From positions 62,001 through 126,000 of the forward strand of contig NZ_JALAMO010000018.1 in NCBI RefSeq assembly GCF_026790065.1: a DNA stretch of 64,000 nucleotides. The letters run 5' to 3'. Shown here piece after piece: positions 19,083-29,169 of the stretch. Each line of letters opens with the position of its first letter. Position 1 is the stretch's first letter. This DNA is from Bacillus sp. N13C7. GTDB taxonomy: Bacteria; Bacillota; Bacilli; Bacillales; Bacillaceae. Position numbers and translations under genes: made by a program. The notes below the pieces were generated by a model. It saw nothing but the letters and a program-made list of their open reading frames with translations. It made no database searches and was not told where the DNA came from.

Positions 19083-19676
19083 CTATTTTATATCTTCGAA
19101 GGTTTGGTTAAAGTTTTCAAAAAATAAATCTGCTTCTTCTTGAAGAACGTCTTCTTCCGCATTTTCAGGCAGCGGCGGAAGCTCGTCCAGCGTTTTCAAA
19201 CCAAATTGTTCAAGAAATGTCGGCGTTGTGCCGTATAAAATCGCCCGTCCCGGACCGTCAGCCCGCCCGACTTCACACAATAGCGCCTTTGCAACGAGGC
19301 TGTGTAAAATCCGCTCTGATTTCACGCCTCTGATTTCTTCAATCTCTGCTCTTGTAATCGGCTGTTTATATGAAACAATGGCCAGCACCTCCAAAGATGC
19401 TTGAGAAAGGCCCTTTGACGGCACTTCTATCAATTTTTTCAGGTACGGCGCAAAGTCTTTTTTGGTAGAGAGCATGTACGTATCTGCATATTCAATAAGT
19501 TCAATGCCCCTTGTATCACCGCGGTATTCGTCTGCCACATCCGCCATGATGGTGTTCAGTTCAGGCTCTTCGATTTCGAGCACTGTTAACAGCTGCTTTT
19601 TTGTAAGCCCTTCATCGCCTGCCGCATAAAGAAGGGCTTCCACTATAGCTTTCCAATTCACGATATCAAGCCCCAT
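19083..19676 (-). CDS. scpB: Chromosome condensation protein ScpB
   Basis: A 197-residue winged-helix (kite) subunit of the SMC-ScpA-ScpB condensin that loads at origins and aligns chromosome arms for segregation. Two winged-helix domains are evident, with [21 protein letters not shown] as the typical helix of the second, followed by an acidic C-terminal tail. ATG at 19676 overlaps scpA by 11 bases and gives the standard length; upstream in-frame codons belong to scpA sequence in another frame. Translationally coupled to scpA. Confidence 0.97.
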   Translation of the reverse strand: MGLDIVNWKAIVEALLYAAGDEGLTKKQLLTVLEIEEPELNTIMADVADEYRGDTRGIELIEYADTYMLSTKKDFAPYLKKLIEVPSKGLSQASLEVLAIVSYKQPITRAEIEEIRGVKSERILHSLVAKALLCEVGRADGPGRAILYGTTPTFLEQFGLKTLDELPPLPENAEEDVLQEEADLFFENFNQTFEDIK

Positions 19677-20421
19677 GAATGGATTCACTCCCCGTAATGT
19701 AAATATCTGAGAAATTGTGCTCCTGTTCAATGAGAACCAGCTGATTTTTCATCAGCTCGAGAACGGCTAGAAAGGTCACTACCAAATGTTCTTTTTGCTC
19801 ATACGGAAACAGATCCATAAAGTTGATTCTCGTTCCTCTTGATTTCAGGCTGTGCACGATTTCGTTCATTCTGTCTTCGATCGGTATTTCCTGTCTTGTG
19901 ATTGTTGTTTCCATCGGTCTTGTTATTTTTTTGCGTTTCAGCACTTTTTGAAAAGCTCCGATCATATCATAGACCGTGACAGAGAGCTTTTGCTCAGACT
20001 GTTTGATTTCTTTTGCATATTCGCTCAAATCACTCGGCGGTTTCGTGAACGATTTTTGCCTTTCTTCTTCCCGTTCTTTTAAATCCTTCGCCGCATCTTT
20101 ATATTTTCTATACTCAATCAGCTTTTCAATCAGCTCTTCCCGCGGATCTTCTTCTTCAAGCAATTCATCTTCAAAAAGCTCCTCTTCTTGTTTCGGGAGC
20201 AGCATTCTGCTTTTAATGCTGAGCAGTGTGGCAGCCATGACCAAATACTCGCTGGCCATATCGAGCTCAAGCACACGCATCGTATGTACATATAATAAAT
20301 ATTGTTCAGTGATCTTTGCCACAGGTATATCATATATGTCAATTTCAAGACGATTGATTAAATGAAGCAGCAGGTCCAATGGGCCCTCAAACGTATCAAT
20401 TTTCACTTGATATTCTTCCAT
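19666..20421 (-). CDS. scpA: Chromosome condensation protein ScpA (kleisin)
   Basis: A 251-residue kleisin that bridges the SMC heads and binds a ScpB dimer. The N-terminal domain begins with [19 protein letters not shown], characteristic of ScpA; a charged, helical middle (about 85-160, rich in Glu/Lys) is followed by a C-terminal winged helix ([16 protein letters not shown]). Two adjacent ATGs follow GGTGAG; I chose the second, which gives the standard 251 residues. The middle and the region near residues 170-195 differ noticeably from the 168 protein I remember. Confidence 0.96.
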   Translation of the reverse strand: MEEYQVKIDTFEGPLDLLLHLINRLEIDIYDIPVAKITEQYLLYVHTMRVLELDMASEYLVMAATLLSIKSRMLLPKQEEELFEDELLEEEDPREELIEKLIEYRKYKDAAKDLKEREEERQKSFTKPPSDLSEYAKEIKQSEQKLSVTVYDMIGAFQKVLKRKKITRPMETTITRQEIPIEDRMNEIVHSLKSRGTRINFMDLFPYEQKEHLVVTFLAVLELMKNQLVLIEQEHNFSDIYITGSESIHGA

Positions 20422-20474
20422 CATCTCACCATTTTCAAATATCACTTCATTGCCGGATAAACTGGCTACCCTTT

Positions 20475-20504
20475 AGTATAAGCCACTAAAAAGCTCTCGT
20501 CCAA
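20475..20504 (-). promoter_or_regulatory. Probable sigma-A promoter of scpA-scpB
   Basis: TTGGAC (20499-20504) and TATACT (20475-20480) on the minus strand, 18 bases apart, about 55 bases upstream of scpA. The rest of the 20422-20636 gap serves ypuF, whose candidate -10 TACACT lies near 20604. Confidence 0.55.
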
Positions 20505-20636
20505 TACTATTTCATTTCCTGTTTTGAAGCAGTTTGTGCAGAATATTCAAAACAACAAAGGAACAATCAAGCTGGGCAGTTTTTTTCTTTTATGCTTCCT
20601 GTGTTACACTAAAGGCACATTAAAGGAGGAAACATC

Positions 20637-21161
20637 TTGTACCCGAAAGCTTATATTGATTACCTTGTTGAATTTCACGCAACAAGGGATTATTTTGAAT
20701 GCCATGAAATATTAGAAGAATATTGGAAGGAAGATCCTCCAAACAAACGAAAAATGTATTGGGTCGGCTTTATTCAGCTTGCGGTTGCCCTGTATCATCA
20801 TAGAAGGCGGAACATAGCCGGGGCAAAAAGACTGATGGCCAACAGCATGCGGATTCTCGAAGCGGAGAAACAAGCCGTCGAAGGCTTGGGGCTTGATCAT
20901 AGCCGTTTACTCAATCTTATGCAGTCGGTTTACGAACAAATCGAAACGGGCTCTTCCTATAAAAGCATCATGCTGCCGATCAAAGATGAGAAGCTCCAGG
21001 AAGCATGCCGCATTGAATGCAAGAAAAAAAAATACACATGGGGTCAGCCCAGTACACTCACTGACACATTTCTTATCCATAAACACCGTTTGCGGGATCG
21101 AACTGATGTCATTCTTGAGCGTGAAAAAGAAATGGAACGCAGAAAAAAAAGCAGAGGCTGA
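20637..21161 (+). CDS. ypuF: YpuF, DUF309 family protein
   Basis: A 174-residue soluble protein with the DUF309 core: HATRDYFECHEILEEYWK (residues about 12-29) and GFIQLAVALYHHRRRN (about 44-59), a small helical bundle. The conserved His/Glu positions suggest a metal or ligand site but no reaction is known. The TTG start at 20637 is preceded by AAAGGAGG at ideal spacing. Monocistronic, convergent with ribT across a shared terminator. Confidence 0.85.
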   Translation: MYPKAYIDYLVEFHATRDYFECHEILEEYWKEDPPNKRKMYWVGFIQLAVALYHHRRRNIAGAKRLMANSMRILEAEKQAVEGLGLDHSRLLNLMQSVYEQIETGSSYKSIMLPIKDEKLQEACRIECKKKKYTWGQPSTLTDTFLIHKHRLRDRTDVILEREKEMERRKKSRG

Positions 21162-21174
21162 TTACAGCCTCTGC

Positions 21175-21177
<3 letters not shown>
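21144..21177. terminator. Bidirectional terminator, ypuF / rib operon
   Basis: AAGCAGAGGCTG and CAGCCTCTGCTT form a 12-bp stem with a 4-base loop between the convergent stops; an A-run on the left gives a long T-run for the minus strand. Confidence 0.9.
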
Positions 21178-21582
<405 letters not shown>

Positions 21583-21661
21583 CTATTAACGGATACGAAT
21601 AGGTGATCCGTTTTCTCACATTATATCATTTTCGCCATATTTTTAAACTGTTTTCAGCAAA

Positions 21662-22126
21662 TTATTCAAATGAACGGTTTAAATTTGCCATTTCTATGGC
21701 AGAAACAGCACAATCTACACCTTTGTTGCCCGCTTTTGTGCCGGCACGCTCAATTGCCTGTTCGATGTTTTCAGTTGTGACAATTCCAAAGATGACAGGT
21801 ACGCCTGTAGTGTTTGCAGCTTGCGCGATGCCTTTTGCAGCTTCATTGCAGACATAATCGTAATGTGTTGTCGCGCCTCTGATGACAGTGCCCAATGTGA
21901 TAACGGCGTCATATTTTTTGGTTTCCGCCATTTTTTTCGCTGCAAACGGAATTTCAAATGCGCCTGGAACCCAAGCCACATCGATATCATTTGTGTCTAC
22001 GCCGTGTCTGAGCAACGCATCTTCTGCACCGCTCAGCAGCTTGCTTGTAATAAAATCATTAAATCTTCCAACTACGATTCCGATTTTAAGACCTGTACCA
22101 ACTAAATTTCCTTGTATGATATTCAT
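21662..22126 (-). CDS. ribH: 6,7-dimethyl-8-ribityllumazine synthase RibH
   Basis: Condenses the pyrimidine product of the RibD branch with 3,4-dihydroxy-2-butanone 4-phosphate, the penultimate step of riboflavin synthesis. At 154 residues it has the full family length; subunits assemble into a 60-mer capsid enclosing riboflavin synthase (family knowledge). The catalytic His88 sits in [10 protein letters not shown], and [12 protein letters not shown] and NRSFE at the C terminus are standard. It follows ribAB by 32 bases. Confidence 0.97.
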   Translation of the reverse strand: MNIIQGNLVGTGLKIGIVVGRFNDFITSKLLSGAEDALLRHGVDTNDIDVAWVPGAFEIPFAAKKMAETKKYDAVITLGTVIRGATTHYDYVCNEAAKGIAQAANTTGVPVIFGIVTTENIEQAIERAGTKAGNKGVDCAVSAIEMANLNRSFE

Positions 22127-22158
22127 ATGATTCCCATCCTTTTTTGTGATATTTGTGA

Positions 22159-23355
22159 TTAGAAATGAAGTAAATGACCTAGCTTGTTCATTTTGGTTTG
22201 CAAATATTTTTTATTGTGCTCTTTCGCCTCCATTTGAAGCGGCACTCTTTCTGATATGCTGAGTCCATAGCCTTCAAGGCCGGCGATTTTCCGCGGATTA
22301 TTCGTCAAAAGCTTCATATTCCGCACACCGAGGTCGCGTAAAATTTGTGCACCGATGCCATAGTTGCGAAGGTCCGGCAAGAATCCGAGCGCTTCGTTGG
22401 CTTCTACGGTATCATAGCCTTGTTCCTGAAGCTTATAAGCTTTTAATTTATTGATCAAACCGATGCCTCGGCCTTCTTGGCGCAAGTACAAGAGCACTCC
22501 CCGGCATTCTGCGGCAATTTGCGTCAGCGCGGCGTGCAGCTGAGGGCCGCAGTCACAGCGATGAGACCCGAACACGTCACCCGTGAGACATTCTGAATGC
22601 ACCCGGACCAATACCGGTTCTTCTCCAAATGGCACATCTCCCATCACGAATGCAACATGCTCTTTTCCGTCTACCTCATTTGTGTATCCATAAACCTTGA
22701 ATGTGCCAAAATCAGTAGGAAGCGTTATATCCACTTCACGCTCGACAAGTGTTGTTAGATTATAGCGGTATTGAATCAAATCTTTAATGGTGATCATTTT
22801 TAATTGATGTTTTTTCGCAATTTCAATGAGCTCAGGCACTCTCGCCATCGTTCCGTCTTCATTCATAATTTCACAAATGACGCCGGCTCCTTGAGATCCG
22901 CAGGCTTCGGCAAGATCAACAGCAGCTTCTGTATGGCCCGCTCTTTTCAGGACACCTCCTTTTTTCGCAATCAGCGGAAAAATGTGTCCCGGACGCTGAA
23001 AATCAGACGGCACAGATTTGCTGTCCAGCAATGCTTGAACGGTAAAAGATCTTTCTTGAGCGCTAATACCCGTTTTCGTTTTACGATGGTCAATGCTTAC
23101 CGTAAAGGCAGTATGGTGAGAATCTGTATTATGCTCAACCATAGGGTGAAGATCAAGCTTGTCTGCGATCTCCTCACTGAGCGGCGTGCAAATCAGTCCT
23201 CTTCCGTGTGTTGCCATAAAGTTAATGACTTCTGGAGTTGCATGCTCGGCAAGCGCCACAAAGTCTCCTTCATTTTCTCTGTCTTCGTCATCTACAACGA
23301 TGATGACTTCGCCTTTTTTTAAAGCGTCTAGTGCTTCTTCTATCGGATGAAACAT
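22159..23355 (-). CDS. ribA: Bifunctional RibBA: DHBP synthase / GTP cyclohydrolase II
   Basis: A 398-residue fusion enzyme supplying both starting branches of riboflavin synthesis. The N-terminal half (1-200) is 3,4-dihydroxy-2-butanone 4-phosphate synthase, with [11 protein letters not shown] and [12 protein letters not shown]. The C-terminal half (about 205-398) is GTP cyclohydrolase II, with zinc ligands Cys256, Cys267 and Cys269 in [14 protein letters not shown] and the RQEGRGIGL motif. Third gene of the rib operon, 14 bases downstream of ribE. Confidence 0.97.
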   Translation of the reverse strand: MFHPIEEALDALKKGEVIIVVDDEDRENEGDFVALAEHATPEVINFMATHGRGLICTPLSEEIADKLDLHPMVEHNTDSHHTAFTVSIDHRKTKTGISAQERSFTVQALLDSKSVPSDFQRPGHIFPLIAKKGGVLKRAGHTEAAVDLAEACGSQGAGVICEIMNEDGTMARVPELIEIAKKHQLKMITIKDLIQYRYNLTTLVEREVDITLPTDFGTFKVYGYTNEVDGKEHVAFVMGDVPFGEEPVLVRVHSECLTGDVFGSHRCDCGPQLHAALTQIAAECRGVLLYLRQEGRGIGLINKLKAYKLQEQGYDTVEANEALGFLPDLRNYGIGAQILRDLGVRNMKLLTNNPRKIAGLEGYGLSISERVPLQMEAKEHNKKYLQTKMNKLGHLLHF

Positions 23356-23369
23356 ACAAATCTTCCTCT

Positions 23370-24017
23370 CTAAAAGCCGTTTTCGCTTAAGAAGGCTTTT
23401 GTAATGGTTTGTTGGGACTTATTTTCATTGGCTTTATGCAAAAATCGATACATATATTTTCCGATCATATCGCATTCGATATTCACTTTAGAGCCGATCG
23501 TTTTTTCTGAAAAAACCGTTTCGCTGATGGTATGCGGTATTAAAGAAATCGTCACTGTATCTTCTGTCAGGCCGAATATTGTTAAGCTCACGCCGTCCAC
23601 GGTAATCGATCCCTTTAAGACCAATGTTTTTGTTAATGACGGGTCCATTTTTAAATCATAGTAAACTGCGTTGCTTTTTTCTTCAATTCGTATAATTTCT
23701 GCCGTTCCGTCGACATGGCCTGAGACGAAATGGCCTCCGAAACGGCCGTTTGCCGCCATCGCTCTTTCCAGATTTACTTTGCTTCCTTTTGATAAATCAT
23801 TCAGTGACGTAGCTTTGACAGTTTCAGGCATAACATCCACTGTGAATTGATTTTTTGTAAAATCAGTGACAGTCAGACAAATGCCGTTCACCGCAATGCT
23901 GTCGCCTAAATGAACATCCTCTAAAATCTTTGAGCATTTGATTGTTAAGGCCATTGAATGCCCTGCTTTTTTCATGGATTCGATTGTGCCTGTTTCTTCA
24001 ATAATTCCTGTAAACAT
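23370..24017 (-). CDS. ribE: Riboflavin synthase alpha chain RibE
   Basis: Dismutates two 6,7-dimethyl-8-ribityllumazine molecules into riboflavin and the pyrimidine precursor. The 215-residue chain has two tandem lumazine-binding repeats: [10 protein letters not shown] with [11 protein letters not shown] in the first (1-96) and [15 protein letters not shown] with [11 protein letters not shown] in the second (97-200). ATG at 24017 with GGATGGTGA upstream gives the family length; the extra three codons upstream are ignored. It starts 10 bases after ribD stops. Confidence 0.97.
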   Translation of the reverse strand: MFTGIIEETGTIESMKKAGHSMALTIKCSKILEDVHLGDSIAVNGICLTVTDFTKNQFTVDVMPETVKATSLNDLSKGSKVNLERAMAANGRFGGHFVSGHVDGTAEIIRIEEKSNAVYYDLKMDPSLTKTLVLKGSITVDGVSLTIFGLTEDTVTISLIPHTISETVFSEKTIGSKVNIECDMIGKYMYRFLHKANENKSQQTITKAFLSENGF

Positions 24018-24027
24018 GGTCACCATC

Positions 24028-25183
<1,156 letters not shown>

Positions 25184-25251
25184 GGTATTTTACGCAATAG
25201 GAAATAACACTATGCATTTTTGAACTTTTTGCATAGCGGCTCATCATCATC

Positions 25252-25392
25252 ATCCTTCTCCCATCCAGACTTTCACTGTCGGCTTCAGCTTAAACTGAAT
25301 CCACCGCGTGCTTATGCACACGGGTCACGGGCTCTAAAGCGCATTCGCTTTACTACCGCCGGTCGGGATTTCCACCCTGCCCCGAAGGATAC
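25252..25392 (-). ncRNA. FMN riboswitch (RFN element) of the rib operon
   Basis: The minus strand shows TTCGGGGCAGGGTGGAAATC, CCGACCGGCGGT, GCCCGTGACCCG, GATTCAGTTTAAGCTGAAG, GCCGACAGTGAAAG and the closing GGATGGGAGAAGG, all conserved RFN blocks. The variable stem carries GTGTGCATAAGCAC. It controls premature termination of the rib operon. Confidence 0.97.
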
Positions 25393-25420
25393 AATCTTTA
25401 TTCATTTGTCCTTAATGGCT

Positions 25421-25449
25421 ATTATAGCGATCCTTTTTGAAGGACGCAA
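25421..25449 (-). promoter_or_regulatory. Sigma-A promoter of the rib operon
   Basis: TTGCGT (25444-25449) and TATAAT (25421-25426) on the minus strand with 17-base spacing, about 30 bases before the aptamer. Confidence 0.8.
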
Positions 25450-25472
25450 TGAAATAAACTTACAATTTGAGA

Positions 25473-25513
25473 AAAACAAAACATCACCCCTCAATCCGAA
25501 AGGTGATGTTTTG
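25473..25513 (-). terminator. Terminator of ypuD
   Basis: AACATCACC (25480-25488) and GGTGATGTT (25502-25510) arms, followed on the minus strand by TTTGTTTTTC, directly after the ypuD stop. Confidence 0.85.
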
Positions 25514-25858
25514 TTAATCATTCACTTTGGCAACCTTGATTAACCCGTCGATCCGCTTTGATTTGCTGAAGTATGCTTTAATCTTGTCGCCTTCTTTTAT
25601 ATCAGACAAATCCTGATTTAATTTTTTTCCGTTGAAGATGATTTTCGTTCCGTTTTCTGCTTCTCCATGATACTCAGCACCGTCAATTTTCGTTACTTTA
25701 TATTCCTCGATGGTGTATTCTTCTTCTTCCGAGGACAAGGTTTGTCCAATTGCTGTCGGAACATCCTTCAGCTCAAGACCATTTATGTACATATAACCGC
25801 CTGCAAGTAAAAGCAAAAGCACTAACAGAATGGTAATCTTGGTTTTTATTCTTCCCAT
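25514..25858 (-). CDS. ypuD: YpuD, small membrane-anchored/exported protein of unknown function
   Basis: A 114-residue protein with an N-terminal hydrophobic segment (ITILLVLLLLLAGGYMYI, about residues 8-25) acting as signal or anchor and a small extracytoplasmic domain rich in Glu and Lys (EEEEYTIEEYKVTKIDG, then FNGKKLNQDLSDIKEGDKI). The last 60 residues look like a small beta-barrel (OB-like) domain, judged only from the residue pattern. ATG at 25858 has GGAGG seven bases upstream. It lies between sipS and the rib operon. No function is known to me. Confidence 0.78.
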   Translation of the reverse strand: MGRIKTKITILLVLLLLLAGGYMYINGLELKDVPTAIGQTLSSEEEEYTIEEYKVTKIDGAEYHGEAENGTKIIFNGKKLNQDLSDIKEGDKIKAYFSKSKRIDGLIKVAKVND

Positions 25859-26057
25859 TTTTAAACCTCCAGCCAATATGAATCTATTCATTCATATGAG
25901 TTATTCCTTTTTTTCATGAATAAAAAACCGTCAAGTCTCGTAAATTATTAATATAACGATGCATAACGGGAATATGTTTCACATTTCTGCAAAAATTTCT
26001 TTTCTATAGATATACGAATTTATGTTCTGGTTTTGGGGGATGAACGTAAAAAAGATA

Positions 26058-26092
26058 TAAAAAAGCAGCCTCCTGTTCAGGAAGCTGCTCGA
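26058..26092 (-). terminator. Terminator of sipS
   Basis: AGCAGCCTCCTG and CAGGAAGCTGCT arms around a two-base loop, with T6 on the minus strand, three bases after the sipS stop. Confidence 0.9.
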
Positions 26093-26094
26093 TC

Positions 26095-26649
26095 CTAATT
26101 CGTTTTTCGCATTTCGTTAAATGGGAAGAAAACAAACTTTGACGTACCCGCAATTTGTTTTTTCGTGAATAGGCCAAGCCCGTTTCGGCTGTCCATTGAG
26201 TTCCGACGGTTATCACCCATCACAAAATACTTGTCATCCGGCACTTTCACCGGGCCGAAATCATCAGTCAAACGGTCAAAGCCATCCTGCTTCGCCCTCT
26301 TTTTATTAGCTGCCAAATAAGGCTCGGCCATCTTTTTCCCATTGATATAGAGCTGGTCGTTTTTCATTTCAACTGTATCTCCAGGCAGGCCGATAATACG
26401 TTTGACATAGTGAACATCATCCCCGTTTAATACGACGATGTCTCCTCTGTCAAACTCGCCGATGTATTTGACTGTCATATTGACAAAGACCCTTTCCCGG
26501 TTATGAAGTGTAGGATACATAGAGTCACCATCTACGACATACGGCGCAAAAATAAAATGGCGGATGAGCAAAGCGAGTATGACTGCAATTACAATTGCCT
26601 TTGCCCATTCTAATATTGATTTTTTCTTCGAAACATTTTCTGATTTCAA
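26095..26649 (-). CDS. sipS: Type I signal peptidase SipS
   Basis: Cleaves signal peptides from secreted preproteins on the outer face of the membrane. The 184-residue protein has one N-terminal membrane anchor (about 15-36), catalytic Ser43 in DGDSMYPTL and Lys83 in HYVKRIIG, and the later boxes GDNRRNSMDSRNGLG (about 148-162). The single-anchor P-type layout is typical of Bacillus. I chose the TTG start at 26649, which follows GGAGGAAATC and gives the known length. Differences from the 168 protein are confined to a handful of residues. Confidence 0.97.
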   Translation of the reverse strand: MKSENVSKKKSILEWAKAIVIAVILALLIRHFIFAPYVVDGDSMYPTLHNRERVFVNMTVKYIGEFDRGDIVVLNGDDVHYVKRIIGLPGDTVEMKNDQLYINGKKMAEPYLAANKKRAKQDGFDRLTDDFGPVKVPDDKYFVMGDNRRNSMDSRNGLGLFTKKQIAGTSKFVFFPFNEMRKTN

Positions 26650-26739
26650 CTGATTTCCTCCAATAAACAACGATCTTCCATTTATGTTATCACGAATCGA
26701 AACGAAATCCCATTAGGACCATTGCAGTGATTTTACAAT

Positions 26740-26826
26740 CTACTCATCCTCATCCTCCACCCAAATCATGCCTACTTTTTTCTTAGTGATCACAACCAGT
26801 CCTACATCAAATACCGCTTGAGAATC
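26740..26826 (-). pseudogene. Possible coding remnant (C-terminal fragment)
   Basis: An open stretch between two stops encodes 28 residues beginning DSQAVFDVGLVVITKKKVG and ending WVEDEDE. It has a protein-like composition but no start codon or ribosome site. It could be the tail of a decayed small gene in the 26650-27090 gap; other frames upstream are broken. Identity unknown. Confidence 0.3.
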
Positions 26827-26934
26827 TTACTCCCGTTACTTAGTGAACATCAGCATCCGTATTATACAGAGGGGTGTTCCGAAAAGTATTACATAATTCA
26901 GAAGCGATAAGTTTAGAAGAAAGAGAGTATTCGT

Positions 26935-27108
26935 ATGTTCAATCTTCAGATCATATATCAATCATAAGGTTACGGGCAGTCTGCTGAATTTACCGGAATG
27001 TTGGCGGCAGCCTATTTCACAGGTGACAAATCCGGCATCCCGTTTTGCCTTCATCATATTTTTAAAATGATTGAAGCTCGAAAACATGAATCAGCCACCA
27101 AAAAATAA
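26935..27108 (+). pseudogene. Possible decayed ORF with internal stop
   Basis: A plus-strand frame starts ATGTTCAATCTTCAG, meets TAA at 26965 and then stays open for 46 codons (GYGQSAEFTGMLAAAYFTGD..., ending ESATKK) to TAA at 27106. The protein-like run after an in-frame stop suggests a decayed gene. It overlaps the 3' end of the minus-strand zinc-ribbon gene by 18 bases. Family unknown; chance openness is possible. Confidence 0.3.
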
Positions 27109-27297
27109 ATCCAATATATTGCCGGCAGTTGAAGATTCTTTATTATAAAACTCCGAATATCCGCAATTCTTGCAGTAAACCACGAGAAAACGGTTATTCT
27201 GAACGTCAAACAACTTTGATAATCCCGTACCGGTTGTGGCTATTTCTTTTTGGCCGGCCTCAGTGCTTCCGCATTTTATACAGCCTTTATTATTCAT
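27091..27297 (-). CDS. Small zinc-ribbon protein (DUF2082-like)
   Basis: A 68-residue protein with two CXXC knuckles, CIKCG near residues 6-10 and CKNCGYSEFYN near 43-53, forming a zinc ribbon. The segment GLSKLFDVQNNRFLVVYC is typical of the DUF2082 (zinc-ribbon) family of short proteins often called nucleic-acid-binding. The ATG at 27297 has AAGGAG nine bases upstream; an in-frame ATG nine codons earlier is less well supported. No partner gene is adjacent. The biochemical role is unknown. Confidence 0.75.
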   Translation of the reverse strand: MNNKGCIKCGSTEAGQKEIATTGTGLSKLFDVQNNRFLVVYCKNCGYSEFYNKESSTAGNILDLFFGG

Positions 27298-27532
27298 AAC
27301 GCCAAGCTCCTTTTTATACATCACGTTTGATTTATTTTACTATAAAATACCATCGCCGATGAACCATATCACTTTAAAGTTTTCTTAATTTTACTGACTG
27401 TATCCTTTTTGCGACATAATATAAAAGATAATCATACACTTGTCATTCTAGCAATTGTATATTCTTACTGCTTTAGTTGTCTGTTTACCGTCTCTGGTCC
27501 TCAGGCGGTTTTCTTTGTGAACATTTTTTACA

Positions 27533-27567
27533 AATAAAAAAGCTCCCTCGGATACGAGGAAGCTTTT
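27533..27567 (-). terminator. Terminator of ppiB
   Basis: AAAGCTCCCTCG and CGAGGAAGCTTT arms with a 4-base loop and a T-run on the minus strand, just after the ppiB stop. The 27298-27532 stretch upstream of the zinc-ribbon gene shows no further gene or structure that I can support. Confidence 0.9.
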
Positions 27568-27577
27568 CGTCTGCCAA

Positions 27578-28009
27578 TTAGCCTTCTACACGGACTTCTT
27601 TCATGACATCGCCGTTAGACATGTTTTTTGCGAATTCTAATCCGCTTGTTACTTTACCGAATACAGTGTGAACACCATTTAAATGAGGCTGCGGCTCATG
27701 AACGATGAAAAATTGGCTGCCGCCTGTGTCTTTTCCAGCGTGTGCCATAGAAAGTGCGCCCGCTTCATGTGTATGCGGGTTTCCTTCTGTTTCACATTTG
27801 ATTGTGTATCCCGGACCGCCTGTGCCAGTTCCGTGCGGGCATCCGCCTTGGCTGACAAAGCCTGGAATCACTCGGTGGAAAGTAAGCCCGTCGTAAAAGC
27901 CTTCATTCGCAAGCTTTTCAAAGTTTGCGACAGTGCCCGGCGCAGCTTCTGGGTAAAGTTCAAATTCAATTTTGTTGCCGTCTTCTAATAAAAAGTAACC
28001 TGTTTTCAA
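27578..28009 (-). CDS. ppiB: Peptidyl-prolyl cis-trans isomerase PpiB (cyclophilin)
   Basis: A 143-residue single-domain cytoplasmic cyclophilin that accelerates prolyl bond isomerisation during folding. The catalytic core includes [13 protein letters not shown] (around residues 40-52), the GSQFFI block (about 95-100) and [12 protein letters not shown] (about 107-118). A TTG start at 28009 gives the length known from B. subtilis; the frame is open for 11 more codons without a convincing ribosome site, and the chosen site (AGTAGG) is itself weak. TATAAT at 28091-28096 on the minus strand, preceded by TG, is a candidate extended -10. Confidence 0.94.
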   Translation of the reverse strand: MKTGYFLLEDGNKIEFELYPEAAPGTVANFEKLANEGFYDGLTFHRVIPGFVSQGGCPHGTGTGGPGYTIKCETEGNPHTHEAGALSMAHAGKDTGGSQFFIVHEPQPHLNGVHTVFGKVTSGLEFAKNMSNGDVMKEVRVEG

Positions 28010-28146
28010 TTGTATGCCTACTTTCTTTATTTTAATTTTCAAAGGAGATTATGTATGATAGGTTATAGCCCGTCTCTCCTTGTCGCGGCTATTATACCAC
28101 ACCTTTCAGGGGAAAACGAATCTGCCGGCTTTACAAAAAATAAAAA

Positions 28147-28173
28147 TGAAACCTGAATCTCTTTATCTCCGTC
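28147..28173 (+). promoter_or_regulatory. ECF-type (SigM-like) promoter of ypuA
   Basis: TGAAAC (28147-28152) and CGTC (28170-28173) are 17 bases apart, matching the ECF consensus for cell-envelope stress sigma factors; SigM control of ypuA is established in B. subtilis. Confidence 0.8.
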
Positions 28174-28265
28174 TAACCTAACGGAACTGTATTTTCATCA
28201 TGATTCAGGTCCTCGCAAAGCAGCTCTATCCAGCTGTTTGTGAAATTGAAGGAGGTCAAACTGCT

Positions 28266-29138
28266 TTGAAAAAATTATGGATTGGAATGCTGGCAGCGGC
28301 ATTTTTGCTGCTGACGGTTCCGAAAGTCAGTCTCGCGGATGCCGCAGTTGGAGATGTCATTGTAACTCTGGGTGCTGATTTATCAGAATCTGATAAACAA
28401 AAAGTGCTTGATGAGATGAATGTCCCTGACAATGCCACAACGGTAACCGTGACCAATAAGGAAGAACATGAATATTTAGGAAAATATATACCGAGCGCTC
28501 AAATCGGATCAAGAGCCATCTCTTCATCGTCAATCACCATTGCCAAAAAAGGCTCTGGACTGAATGTTGAAACACATAATATCAGCGGCATTACAGATGA
28601 AATGTACCTAAACGCCCTGATGACAGCCGGTGTGAAAGATGCGAAGGTGTATGTTACAGCACCGTTTGAAGTATCCGGGACTGCGGCTTTAACTGGATTG
28701 ATTAAGGCGTATGAAGTCTCTTCTGACGAAGCGATCTCGGAAGATGTGAAACAGGTAGCCAACCAAGAGCTTGTCACAACATCTGAGCTTGGAGACAAAA
28801 TCGGTAATGAAAATGCGGCTGCGCTGATTGCAAAAATCAAAGAAGAGTTTGCTAAAAACGGTGTGCCTGACAATAAAGCTGATATTGAAAAACAAGTGGA
28901 CGACGCAGCTTCTGATTTGAATGTCACACTTACAGACAGCCAAAAGGACCAGCTTGTCTCCTTATTCAATAAAATGAAAAATGTTGATATCGACTGGGGA
29001 CAGGTCGGTGACCAGCTTGATAAAGCGAAAGATAAGATTACGAAATTCATAGAATCAGATGAGGGCAAGAGTTTTATCCAAAAAGTCATTGATTTCTTCG
29101 TATCTATCTGGAATGCGATTGTTTCTATATTCAAATAA
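28266..29138 (+). CDS. ypuA: YpuA, secreted DUF1002 protein, envelope-stress regulon
   Basis: A 290-residue exported protein: a typical signal peptide (residues about 1-23, ending VSLADA) is followed by a DUF1002 domain (about 25-250) rich in Asp, Lys and Ala, including GDVIVTLGADLSESDKQ and GLIKAYE. The C terminus (FVSIWNAIVSIFK) is amphipathic and may bind the membrane. The TTG start at 28266 has GAAGGAGG upstream; the frame is open 22 codons further but without support. Molecular function is unknown; the ECF promoter places it in the cell-wall stress response. Confidence 0.93.
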   Translation: MKKLWIGMLAAAFLLLTVPKVSLADAAVGDVIVTLGADLSESDKQKVLDEMNVPDNATTVTVTNKEEHEYLGKYIPSAQIGSRAISSSSITIAKKGSGLNVETHNISGITDEMYLNALMTAGVKDAKVYVTAPFEVSGTAALTGLIKAYEVSSDEAISEDVKQVANQELVTTSELGDKIGNENAAALIAKIKEEFAKNGVPDNKADIEKQVDDAASDLNVTLTDSQKDQLVSLFNKMKNVDIDWGQVGDQLDKAKDKITKFIESDEGKSFIQKVIDFFVSIWNAIVSIFK

Positions 29139-29139
29139 G

Positions 29140-29169
29140 AAAAAGCGCCGAAAAATCGGCGCTTTTTTA
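29140..29169. terminator. Bidirectional terminator, ypuA / lysA
   Basis: AAAGCGCCGA and TCGGCGCTTT arms flanked by A and T runs between the convergent genes. Confidence 0.92.

Noticed and set aside
22804-23322. 172-codon plus-strand frame opposite ribA
   Set aside because: Antisense to conserved RibBA motifs, no Shine-Dalgarno and no recognisable domain.
28499-29134. Long minus-strand open frame opposite ypuA (211 codons)
   Set aside because: It is the reverse complement of a well-supported secreted protein gene; its serine/phenylalanine-rich translation and lack of a ribosome site mark it as a shadow.
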